Shown: positions 10,697 to 21,349 of the stretch, in pieces
How positions within the stretch are numbered: position 1 is the first letter of the stretch
Layout: each line of letters opens with the position of its first letter
Assembly (NCBI GenBank): GCA_958295665.1
Contig: OY282560.1
Span: 55,428,333-55,492,332 of the forward strand
From: Tipula vernalis
Taxonomy: Eukaryota > Arthropoda > Insecta > Diptera > Tipulidae
DNA length: 64,000 bases
Direction: 5' to 3'
Notes under the pieces: generated by a model
Database searches by the model: none
Seen by the model: the letters and a program-made list of their open reading frames with translations, nothing else
What the model was told of the DNA's origin: nothing
Translations under genes and position numbers: made by a program

Positions 10697-10803
10697 ACAG
10701 TGTCGAACTCTACTTCGATACAAACAACAAAATTATTCCCTCTAAACTCGTCTTAGGCAAAAGTAACTACAATATCCAATATTCTCCAGTTGCGGAAAAC
10801 TAA
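10697..10803 (+). CDS. Candidate second exon of the same small gene (hypothetical)
   Basis: After an acceptor-like AAGCAG at 10691-10696, bases 10697-10803 stay open to TAA at 10801-10803. Read with GAC as first codon this gives about 35 residues (begins DSVELYFDTNNK, ends QYSPVAEN), with more balanced base composition than its surroundings. Joining it to the leader needs a phase-1 donor; GTGTTG at 10378 is the one that fits but shortens the leader, while the donor at 10404 would give a different, shorter tail. An AATAAA-like signal lies near 11026. Function unknown. Confidence 0.25.
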
Positions 10804-11576
10804 ATAAGCTCTTGAGGCTTCGGATTATCTACGAGTTGAGCATCCTTCGCATGGATCTCGGATAAAAAAAAAAACTTTTGGTATAATATAAATTTCGGTC
10901 AGTTACAGGTAATAATAACAGTGATACCTTAAAGATTAAAATGACCTGAAAACCTAAACTAGAAGTGTCTCCAAAACATGACGAATTAATGACTTATACA
11001 AGCTGCAATATGTATGTATATGGAAAATAAATATGCCTCCAACAATGTTATAACTAACGCTCTCTCGACAAAGTAAAACAACTTAAGTTGAGAGAGATGT
11101 CCAAAGAGATCCAAAGGGCTGTCTGTGGACGGGGATTTGTCCAACTTTACTTGTTATATTCAAAAAAATTATTTACTTGGTTCATTCAGGGTTATCTTAT
11201 TATTGTACACAACCGATTCAAAAAAAAATCCGCAAATTGCTTCAAGAGAATTACAAAATCAACAAAATTAAGGACGTGACGAATAAAATACATGTAACCC
11301 ATATTACCAAATCGACGTCTGTGAAATAGGTTATAGAGAATCCACTTCAGTCGTGAAAAAATTCGTAGGATATAAGAAGGGAAAACCGCAACTCTGTGAA
11401 ACATTTTTCGATTATGAAACATAAATTGACTTATTGGAAGAAGATGAAGAGGGAAAAGTGAGTTTCCTTTCCACTATACATATAATGCGTTGGTTCACCA
11501 AATTAATGGTTTAAGAGGCATACAAAAATTTCACCATTTGGCGCATTCGATTTAAAAAGTTTACCCCAAATAGGAG
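10804..11576. other. AT-rich stretch without recognised gene
   Basis: Short open frames at 11088-11279 (plus) and 11192-11422 (minus) overlap and show no family signature. Nothing else supported. Confidence 0.4.
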
Positions 11577-11584
11577 CAGCTAAT

Positions 11585-11636
11585 ATGAGTGTGAAGTTTA
11601 TGCTTAAAAAAAATAACAAAGAATTACACTGTTAAA
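11585..11636 (+). repeat. Left terminal inverted repeat
   Basis: 52 bp, inverted partner of 18220-18270. Carries one extra T after ATGCT and a G where the partner has A. Preceded by CAGCTAAT. Confidence 0.75.
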
Positions 11637-11734
11637 TTAGATATTTTCTAATTGGAATTTAAATTATATGAAAATTTAAATTTTTTGTAATTTTCGATTT
11701 TTCGTACCACCAAACAGGTTATTTTCATGGTTTT

Positions 11735-14700
11735 CAGATAGCTGGACCATCTGTTTATCTAGTTAAGCAAAGGCATCCAATTGTGTTGAACATTACTATA
11801 ATTCAGATAATTTAAAAGTTGTCTGATTTTTAATGGTTTAAATAATTATTTAGCGTCGATCCTGGAAATGTTCTGAAGGTCCCGCACATTTCTTAGAATG
11901 GCTAAGTCATATAGCGGTCAATGTCACAAAGCCGATCCAATTATAATGAACTATAATATATTTCACTTGTTTTGCTTATATTTTCAGATAATTTGGTCAT
12001 GTGCCAGTCTACGTGGTCAACCTTATCCAATTCTGATGAACTATACTATACTCCACAGAATTTAGAATTTTTAATAATTTGGTTGGTTATAAAAATTGTT
12101 GTATCTCCGATCACAGAGATGTCCACAAGGTCTGGCCTATATTTTTGGATAACTTGACCATATGCCAGTCTACGTGGTCAATCTTATTTAATTGTGATGA
12201 ACTATACTATACTTCACAGAATTTAAAATTTTTAATAATTTTGTTGGTTTTAAAAATTGTTGTATCTCCGATCACAGAGAGTCCACAAGGTCTTGCCTAT
12301 ATTTATGGATAACTTGACCATATGCCAGTCTACGTGGTCAATCTTATCCAATTGTGATGAACTATACTATACTTCACAGAATTTCGAATTTTTAATAATT
12401 TTGTTGGTTTTAAAAAATGTTGTATCTCCGATCACAGAGATGTCCACAAGGTCTTGCCTATATTTTTAGATAACTTGACCATATGCCAGTCTATGTGGTC
12501 AATCTTATCCAATTGTGATGAACTATACTATACTTCACAGAATTTAAAATTTTTAATAATTTTGTTGGTTTTAAAAATTGTTGTATCTCCGATCACAGAG
12601 AGTCCACAAGGTCTTGCCTATATTTATGGATAACTTGACCATATGCCAGTCTACGTGGTCAATCTTATTTAATTGTGATGAACTATACTATACTTCACAG
12701 AATTTAAAATTTTTAATAATTTTGTTGGTTTTAAAAATTGTTGTATCTCCGATCACAGAGAGTCCACAAGGTCTTGCCTATATTTATGGATAACTTGACC
12801 ATATGCCAGTCTACGTGGTCAATCTTATCCAATTGTGATGAACTATACTATACTTCACAGAATTTAGAATTTTTAATAATTTTGTTGGTTTTAAAAATGT
12901 TGTATCTCCGATCACAGAGATGTCCACAAGGTCTTGCCTATATTTTTGGATAACTTGACCATATGCCAGTCTAAGTGGTCAATCTTATCCAATTGTGATA
13001 AACTATACTATACTTCACAGAATTTAAAATTTTTAATAATTTTGTTGGTTATGAAAATTGTTGTATCTCCGATCACAGAGATGTCCACAAGGTCTTGCCT
13101 ATATTTTTAGATAAATTGACCATATGCCAGTCTATGTGGTCAATCTTATCCAATTGTAATGAACTATACTATACTCCACAGAATTTAAAATTTTTAATAA
13201 TTTTGTTGGTTTTAAAAATTGTTGTATCTCCGATCACAGAGATGTCCACAAGGTCTTGCCTATATTTTTGGATAACTTGACCATATGCCAGTCTACGTGG
13301 TTAATCTAATCCAATTGTGATGAACTATACTATACTTCACAGAATTTAAAATTTTTAATAATTTTGTTGGTTTTAAAAATTGTTGTATCTCCGATCACAG
13401 AGATGTCCACAAGGTCTTGCCTATATTTTTGGATAACTTGACCATATGCCAGTCTACGTGGTTAATCTACATTAATTGTAATGAACTATACTATACTTCA
13501 CAGAATTTAGAATTTTTAATAATTTTATTGGTTTTAAAAATTGTTGTATCTCCGATCACAGAGATGTCCACAAGGCCCTGCCTATATTTTTGGATAACTT
13601 GACCATATGCCAGTCTACGTGGTCAATTTCATCCAATTGTAATGAACTATGCTATACTTCACAGAATTTAGAATTTTTAATAATTTTGTTGGTTTTAAAA
13701 ATTGTTGTATCTCCGATCACAGAGATGTCCACAAGGTCTTGCCTATATTTTTAGATAACTTGACCATATGCCAGTCTATGTGGTCAACCTTATCCAATTG
13801 TAATGAACTATACTATACTATAATTTGGTCATGTACCAGTCTACGTGGTCAACATTATCCAATTCTGATGAACTATACTATACTTCACAGAATTTAGAAT
13901 TTTTAATAATTTTGTTGGTTTTAAAAATTGTTATATCTCCGATCACAGAGATGTCCACAAGGTATTGCCTATATTTTTGGATAACTTGACCATATGCCAG
14001 TCTACGTGGTTAATCTACACCAATTGTAATGAACTATACTATACTTCACAGAATTTAGAATTTTTAATAATTTTATTTGTTTTATAAATTGTTGTATCTC
14101 CGATCACAGAGATGTCCACAAGGTCTTGCCTATATTTTTGGATAACTTGACCATATGCCAGTCTACGTGGTTAATCTAATCCAATTGTGATGAACTATAC
14201 TATACTTCACAGAATTTAAAATTTTTTAATAATTTTGTTGGTTTTAAAAATTGTTGTATCTCCGATCACAGAGATGTCCACAAGGTCTTGCCTATATTTT
14301 TGGATAACTTGACCATATGCCAGTCTAAGTGGTCAATCTTATCCAATTGTGATAAACTATACTATACTTCACAGAATTTAAAATTTTTAATAATTTTGTT
14401 GGTTATGAAAATTGTTGTATCTCCGATCACAGAGATGTCCACAAGGTCTTGCCTATATTTTTAGATAAATTGACCATATGCCAGTCTATGTGGTCAATCT
14501 TATCCAATTGTAATGAACTATACTATACTCCACAGAATTTAAAATTTTTAATAATTTTGTTGGTTTTAAAAATTGTTGTATCTCCGATCACAGAGATGTC
14601 CACAAGGCCCTGCCTATATTTTTGGATAACTTGACCATATGCCAGTCTACGTGGTCAATTTCATCCAATTGTAATGAACTATGCTATACTTCACAGAATT

Positions 14701-17110
14701 TAGAATTTTTAATAATTTTGTTGGTTTTAAAAATTGTTGTATCTCCGATCACAGAGATGTCCACAAGGTCTTGCCTATATTTTTGGATAACTTGACCATA
14801 TGCCAGTCTACGTGGTTAATCTACACCAATTGTAATGAACTATACTATACTTCACAGAATTTAGAATTTTTAATAATTTTGTTGGTTATGAAAATTGTTG
14901 TATCTCCGATCACAGAGATGTCCACAAGGCCCTGCCTATATTTTTGGATAACTTGACCATATGCCAGTCTATGTGGTCAATCTTATCCAATTGTAATAAA
15001 CTATACTATACTCCACAGAATTTAAAATTTTTAATAATTTTGTTGGTTTTAAAAATTGTTGTATCTCCGATCACAGAGATGTCCACAAGGTCTTGCCTAT
15101 ATTTTTGGATAACTTAACCATATGCCAGTCTACGTGGTCAATCTTATCCAATTGTGATGAACTATACTATACTTCACAGAATTTAGAATTTTTAATAATT
15201 TTATTGGTTTTAAAAATTGTTGTATCTCCGATCACAGAGATGTCCACAAGGTCTTGCCTATATTTTTGGATAACTTGACCATATGCCAGTCTACGTGGTC
15301 AATCTTATCCAATTGTGATAAACTATACTATACTTCACAGAATTTAAAATTTTTAATAATTTTGTTGGTTTTAAAAATTGTTGTATCTCCGATCACAGAG
15401 ATGTCCACAAGGTCTTGCCTATATTTTTGGATAACTTAACCATATGCCAGTCTACGTGGTCAATCTTATCCAATTGTGATGAACTATACTATACTTCACA
15501 GAATTTAGAATTTTTAATAATTTTATTGGTTTTAAAAATTGTTGTATCTCCGATCACAGAGATGTCCACAAGGTCTTGCCTATATTTTTGGATAACTTGA
15601 CCATATGCCAGTCTACGTGGTCAATCTTATCCAATTGTGATAAACTATACTATACTTCACAGAATTTAAAATTTTTAATAATTTTGTTGGTTTTAAAAAT
15701 TATTGTATCTCCGATCACAGAGATGTAAACAAGGTCTTGCCTATATTTTTGGATAACTTGACCATATGCCAATCTACGTGGTCAATCTTATTTAATTGTG
15801 ATGAACTATACTATACTTCACAGAATTTAAAATTTTTAATAATTTTGTTGGTTATGAAAATTGTTGTATCTCCGATCACAGAGATGTCCACAAGGTCTTG
15901 CCTATATTTTTGGATAACTTGACCATATGCCAGTCTATGTGCTCAACCATATCCAATTGTGATGAACTATACTATACTTCACAGAATTTAAAATTTTTAA
16001 TAATTTTGTTGGTTTTAAAAATTGTTGTATCTCCGATCACAGAGAGTCCACAAGGTCTTTCCTATATTTATGGATAACTTGACCATATGCCAGTCTACGT
16101 GGTCAATCTTATCCAATTGTAATGAACTATACTATACTTCACAGAATTTAGAATTTTTAATAATTTTATTTGTTTTATAAATTGTTGTATCTCCGATCAC
16201 AGAGATGTCCACAAGGTCTTGCCTATATTTTTGGATAATTTGACCATATGCCAGTCTACGTGGTCAATCTTATCCAATTGTGATGAATTATACTATACTT
16301 CACAGAATTTAGAATTTTTAATAATTTTGTTGGTTTTATAAATTGTTGTATCTCCGATCAAAGAGATGTCCACAAGGTCTTGCCTATATTTTTGGATAAC
16401 TTGACCATATGCCAGTCTATGTGGTCAATCTTATCCAATTGTGATGAACTATACTATACTTCACAGAATTTAAAATTTTTAATAATTTTGATGGTTTTAA
16501 AAATTGTTGTATCTCCGATCACAGAGATGTCCACAATGTCTTGCCTATATTTTTAGATAACTGGGCCATAGGCCAGTCTACGAGGCCAACCTAATCCAAT
16601 TGTGATGAACTATACTATACTTCACAGAACATAGAATTTTTAATAATTTTGTTGGTTTTATAAATTATTGTATCTCCGATCACAGAGATGTCCACAATGT
16701 CTTGCCTATATTTTTGGATAACTTGACCATATGCCTGTCTACGTGGTCAATCATATCCAATTGTGATTAACTATACTATACTTCACAGAATTTAGAATTT
16801 TTAATAATTTTGTTGGTTTTAAAAATTGTTGTATCTCTGATCACAGGGATGTCCACAAGGTCTTGCCTATATTTTTGGATAACTTGACCATATGTCAGTC
16901 TATGTGCTCAATCTTATCCAATTGTGATGAACTATACTATACTTCACAGAATTTAAAATTTTTAATAATTTTGTTGGTTTTAAAAATTATTGTATCTCCG
17001 ATCACAGGGATGTCCACAAGGTCTTGCCTATATTTTTAGATAACTTGATCATATGCCAGTCTACGTGGTCAATCATATCCAATTGTGATGAAATATACCT
17101 ATGGTCCAGT
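11735..17110 (+). repeat. 161-bp satellite array, about 31 units plus two degenerate edge units
   Basis: Tandem array whose unit is 161 bp (160 in units lacking one T in GAGATGTCC). Landmarks per unit: GACCATATGCCAGTCTACGT, AACTATACTATACTTCACAG, GTTGTATCTCCGATCACAGA, CACAAGGTCTTGCCTATATT. I count about 31 occurrences of the CCGATCACAGA segment from 12107 to 17000. Two badly diverged units occupy about 11735-11985, spaced 160 bp, while central units are nearly identical. Each unit has an open frame of about 61 codons in one phase (begins MPIFLDNLTICQ), but 161 is not divisible by three and a TAA closes every unit, so this is a side effect of repetition and not a gene. Confidence 0.95.
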
Positions 17111-17138
17111 TCCAATTGTGATGAACTATACCTATTGA

Positions 17139-18215
17139 TAACTATGCCTATGGTCACCTTCGCATCGGTTGTATGGTGGCCTGAAACTGAGCAAAAGGCA
17201 ACGCAAACCTTATTTAAAAAAGTTCAACGTGTAGCCTGCATCGGTGTTGCGAGCTCAATGAAATCATATCCAACCGGGGCGATGGGGACACTTCTAATAC
17301 TGACACCGGTACTTCTGCATATTTAAAAGGATGCTGCAATTATGGCCCTGAATATGCAGGCGGAATGAAATATCGAACCAGGCAATATGGTGGGACATCT
17401 GAAAATCCTTAAGGAATTTCAGACAGACCCTACCATAGGAATGCATTCCGACTCTATGCCAGCTAAACTGGACTTCCACAAACCATTCTGTGTTAGGTTA
17501 CCTGACCGGAATATGTGGAGTGCAGGTGGACCATCCTTTGAGCGAGGGTCCATAGTATGGTTTACAGATGAATCAAAAACGGAAGATGGGGCGGGAATAG
17601 GAATACACGGGAGTGGCACTACCATCTCGAAGTTCTTGGGTACCAATGCTACCGTTTTTCAAGCAGAAGTACATGATATGCAGTAGAAGGTTATTAAACA
17701 TCTGGCAGGATCAAATAAGGTAACACTTATGTGGGTGCCAGGTCATACTGGAATCAAAGGAAACGAGGCAGCTGATGGCCTCACCCGTGAGTGTTCTGCC
17801 TCTCCATTTATTAGACCAGAACCCTTCTGCGGCGTCACTAAGGGACACGTTAGAGCAGCGGTAAAACGCTGGGAGGTTGTTCAAAAGTCCTCCTACTGGC
17901 GGAGAATTTCAGGTTTATGACAGGCGAAGAAATTTATATCACCTTTGTCTGTCATAGTTAAGGAGTGTCTTGAATTTAGGACGCTTGAGTTGAGGCTGCT
18001 TACTGGCTTCCTCAAGGTTTCACCTTAAGAAGATGGGCCTAAGACCGACAGATGGATGCCGCTTCTGCGATCTGGAAGCGGAATCAGCGGAACATGTTCT
18101 GTGCCATTGATCAGCCATTTCCAGCAAAGACTGCAAAATCTAGGAGGGAGAACAAGATTCATTGAGAGCCTGAATATTGACAGGTCGGATAATTCAGTAG
18201 GGTCCAGCACAATAG
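17139..18215 (+). pseudogene. LINE 3' fragment: RT end, RNase H and C-terminal zinc motif
   Basis: Non-LTR retrotransposon remnant. ASVVWWPETEQKATQTLF followed by KVQRVACIGV (17160-17250) is the region after the RT catalytic core. RNase H follows with its catalytic acids: FTDESKTEDGAG (Asp), ATVFQAEVHDM (Glu), and WVPGHTGIKGNEAADGL (Asp and conserved His) at 17560-17790. The Cys/His end motif CRFCDLEAESAEHVLCH lies near 18060-18110. Several stops and frameshifts, for example after LLHI at 17326, break it. Presence of RNase H points to the I/LOA/R1 group; I cannot fix the clade. It is 5'-truncated at the edge of the satellite. Confidence 0.85.
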
Positions 18216-18219
18216 AACT

Positions 18220-18270
18220 TTTAACAGTGTAATTTTTTGTTATTTTTTTTAGCATAAACTTCACACTCAT
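18220..18270 (-). repeat. Right terminal inverted repeat
   Basis: 51 bp, inverted partner of 11585-11636, followed by CAGCTAAT at 18271-18278. Confidence 0.75.
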
Positions 18271-18278
18271 CAGCTAAT

Positions 18279-19150
18279 ATGTAATGATAATGGCGTTATT
18301 AAACATTAACAGGAGAATCGTCAGGATTAATTCGTTTTCTTATTGATACAACCATATCAGGCAGCTCGATGAATGAAACACGGTTGTCGTGTGTCACATA
18401 ACTTTAAATCTAGATCCAGTATAGCGTCATGGGTGAGAGAAAAAACTTCTGTTTAGAAAAACACTTACGTTGCTAATGGAGCTAGAACAATTCATAGTAC
18501 AGAGACGTGAATTATTAGGCATCTTTACAGAAGCAAACCACTGTGAAAAGCCGCAACTTATTGAGCATATCCAAAATACGACATACGCAAACGCTACCAG
18601 ATACTGAGATAACCACATCATCATCAACAAGATTCTGTAATCGTTGCTGTATATCATCCAATCTATGGATGATTGCATTAACTTGAACTTTGCTTATATT
18701 ACTTTAGTCCCCATACTTATCACAGATATTATTAGTGCACATCTGGATATCGATTTTGGTCGCAAAATGAGGATGGAGTATTGAAAATATGTACACGGCG
18801 TATAATATACATGTTGCTATCGTGTGCCGTCAAATAATTTTTTATTGTATTACTAAATCAGTTGAAATTCTTGGTGCTTATGCTCGGCTTGAGCCATACT
18901 TCTCTTTCTTCTAAAACGTAGAGTTTATATTTTTATATCTATTGTTGTTCTAACCAAGGACATTCAATTGGTTTCGTTAATAAAGAAACCCAAACAAAAA
19001 ATTTCTCGTGATATCGTCAATAAAAACAAACAAAAAGCAATATATTAAATGGTTTTTAATTTATGCATTCTCATTTCTGAGTTACGTATCGGAGTATAAT
19101 TAACAACATAATAAAGTGCAGTCACCATTTAAATACAAAGTAGAAAAATC
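18279..19150. other. Stretch without recognised gene
   Basis: A short minus-strand frame (18427-18678) shows no known family. No repeat structure noted. Confidence 0.4.
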
Positions 19151-19154
19151 GGGT

Positions 19155-20225
19155 GCTGGTCGATATGGCATATTTCATTAAGGAATATGACAAAACGCCA
19201 TGTTTCAAAATGACATATTTCAAAACGGCATATGTTACACTATGGCATATTTCAAAATGACATATCGCTGGTGACGATGCATAACAGTGTATCTACGTTT
19301 TAGATATTTTTCAGGAAGCGAGGTACACTACGGCATATGGTACACTACGTCATTTTTCAAAACGGCATATTTCAAAACGGCGTGTGGTACACTATGGCAT
19401 ATTTCAATGACAGTGTATTTTAAAACTTGGCCATTTGTTAACCGATTAAGATGAAATTCAACAGTAGGAGAACAAATTTAATTTCGTTAAAGGGCAATTT
19501 TAGAAAGAACTTTATTAAATGATGGTTAAATCCATTTTAGAATCCCATTTCCATCGCACTTGTCAAATTTCATCGTAATCGGTTAAAAAATAGCTAAGTT
19601 CCATCAAAATTAGCCATATCCCAGAAATTCATAAAAAAAAACATTTTAAAATCACATTTTTATAGCGCACTTGTCGAATTTTATTATCATCAGTTAATAA
19701 ATAGTCGAGTTCCTTCATTATTGGCTTTACACAAAACTTCATCTAAAATCCATTTTAGAATCTAATTTCCATTACTCCTGCCGAATTTCATCATAATCGG
19801 CTAATAAATAGTCGAGTTCCATCATTATTGGGCAGGTTCCATAATTTCATGAAAAACCCATTTTAGAATCCTTTTTCCATCATACTTGTCAAATTTTATC
19901 ATAATCGGTTAATACTTAAGAAATAGCCAAGTTCAATCCTAATTGGCCATCTCCCAGAACTTCATCTAAAATCCTTTTTAGAATTCAATTTCCATCGTAT
20001 ATGTTGAATTTCATCATAATCAACTAAGAAATAATCAAGTTTTAGAAAATCCCTTATTGTACCATATGCCATATTGAAATATGCCACAGTGTACCTTATG
20101 CCGTAGTGTACCCTATGACGTTTTGAAATATGTCATAGTGAAATATGCCGTTGTGTACCATATGCCTTAGGGTACCATATGTCGTTTTGAAATATTCCGT
20201 TTTGAAATATGTCATAGTGTACCTG
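19155..20225. mobile_element. Foldback-like element with repeat-rich inverted arms
   Basis: The left arm (about 19155-19420) consists of repeats of GGTACACTACGGCATAT and ATTTCAAAACGGCATAT type. The right arm (about 20055-20225) carries the reverse complements (ATATGCCATATTGAAATATG, ACCATATGTCGTTTTGAAAT). Between them (19430-20050) are about five diverged tandem units of roughly 110 bp with the core TTTCATCATAATCGGTTAA and CATTTTAGAAT. Repeat-built inverted arms with a unique-type middle resemble foldback elements or subterminal-repeat MITEs. No transposase. The 110-bp unit recurs in family X copies (25015-25270, 48125-48230) in the other orientation. Confidence 0.65.
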
Positions 20226-20273
20226 TTCTTCTTCAGCCGCTCGATCTCAGCATCAACATTCCGCCGGCCATGA

Positions 20274-20515
20274 ATCATCTGATTCATAAGACAGAATTGG
20301 TAGTTTGCACAGCTTATGTATCGGTCGTTGAATAATTTTATTAGTGTTCGCAAGACTTACGCTCACGATCCGGACTTTGCCATTCTTTGTTGAATGCGTA
20401 TCGACCACTCTGCCTAGTGCCCAACACGTTGATTGCAAGCTTGTTTCAGCAGCCAATATGATGTCTCCTGTAGTTAAATTATTCGACTCGCTAGTCCATT
20501 TCTTTCTTGGGCGCA
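20274..20515 (-). pseudogene. BEL/Pao Pol C-terminal fragment (DUF5641-like), minus strand
   Basis: Within the frame 20588-20253 the residues from KKWTSESNNL through TGDIILAAE, CWALGRVVDTH, VRIVSVSLAN to RPIHKLCKLPI follow the domain that ends BEL/Pao Pol behind the integrase (typically LKVGDLVLV...LGRVVE...RPVHKLCLLP). The part right of about 20515 does not continue this protein on the minus strand; instead the plus strand encodes the preceding Pol segment. So two pieces of the same kind of protein meet head to head near 20505-20515. Confidence 0.8.
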
Positions 20516-20655
20516 CCTTCATAGATATCGCGGATGAGGATTTTACAAATAAGAATGTCGCTCCATTGGCTAGATGGCAGTTAGTCAAAAGGATGCAGCA
20601 ACACTTCAGGAATAGGTGGCATCGAGACTATTTAACAATCCTACAAAAAAGAAAG
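20508..20655 (+). pseudogene. BEL/Pao integrase-end fragment, plus strand
   Basis: Plus-strand residues LGRTFIDIADEDFTNKN and LARWQLVKRMQQHF then NRWHRDYLTILQKRK match the BEL/Pao stretch that directly precedes DUF5641 (usual form RLSRWQLVQ...W..EYL..LQ.R.KW). It is followed not by the DUF5641 part but by about 130 bp leading to a primer binding site, so this piece sits where a 3' end meets the next element's start. Confidence 0.75.
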
Positions 20656-20790
20656 AGTTTTTTTTCATTTGGAAAGAGATACATACGTACATTCTGCAAA
20701 GCTAAGTTGATATAGCGGAGTAACCAACTAGTTACCAACGAATAATTTGTGTACCAGTTGGTTTGGAGCATCATATATCAAAAAGAACAT

Positions 20791-20808
20791 TGGCGCCGAA
20801 ACAGGGAC
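20791..20808 (+). promoter_or_regulatory. Primer binding site of BEL/Pao element
   Basis: TGGCGCCGAAACAGGGAC at 20791-20808 differs little from the known Lys-tRNA primer site TGGCGCCCGAACAGGGAC. It follows ACAT, so an LTR would end with CA at 20789. The LTR itself has no second copy in the window and its start is not defined. Confidence 0.7.
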
Positions 20809-21349
20809 CTGAATATTGTGTATTCTGTGGAGAACAATCAGCATAACGGAATTGCTGTATTTGGGGTTCAGCAATATAACGACAAATCTACATAATAGCG
20901 GAGATTTAACAGTGGAAATAATCCACGTGAAAAATTATGTGGCCAGTTAACCTTCTAGATCGTTCAAGGCCAGCAGTATAACTGTGAGTATTATCAATTG
21001 AAAACGGACATTCTAAAGTGATTAACCTGTAAAAATAAACCAACTGTATTTCGGTGAATCACCGATCGAAGAAAATCGACTGAATTTTAAGCTCATTAAT
21101 ACACAACGGCTTATATTTAGTGCGATCGTTCGTAAATTGCAAAGTGAAGTGGAAGTGCAGATAGTGAATGATAAACAACTGTACCTGATTATAAACCGAT
21201 AACAACGCTAGCGAAGATGAACTATTAGTGAATCAGGAACGAGCGCAAAGACTATTGAGTGAATTTATGAGCATTGAGAAGGAAATGTTTAATATCGACA
21301 GCACGGTAGAATCAGATCTGTCGGAATTTGAGGACAGCTACTACACAGT

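Larger units (their letters stand above)
11577..18278. mobile_element. TIR-bounded element (about 6.7 kb) with 8-bp duplication, carrying a satellite array
   Basis: ATGAGTGTGAAGTTTATGCT starts at 11585; its reverse complement ends at 18270. The arms 11585-11636 and 18220-18270 match over about 51 bp with one indel and one substitution. CAGCTAAT stands directly outside both ends in direct orientation (11577-11584 and 18271-18278), which is what an 8-bp target-site duplication looks like. Eight-bp duplications are made by hAT and P superfamily transposases, but these ends are not a clear match to either consensus. The inside holds the 161-bp satellite and a LINE fragment; no transposase gene is visible, so the element is non-autonomous. 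Confidence 0.7.

Noticed and set aside
11972..16100. Series of 61-90 codon frames beginning MPIFLDNLTICQ
   Set aside because: They repeat with the 161-bp satellite unit, each closed by the same TAA; the unit length is not a multiple of three, so they cannot fuse to a longer protein.
11735..17110. Regular direct repeats as a CRISPR array
   Set aside because: Unit is 161 bp without repeat-spacer alternation, in a eukaryotic transposon context, with no cas-like genes.
20344..20715. 123-codon plus-strand frame as a single gene
   Set aside because: Only its second half is genuine BEL/Pao sequence; the first half is antisense to the minus-strand BEL/Pao domain.
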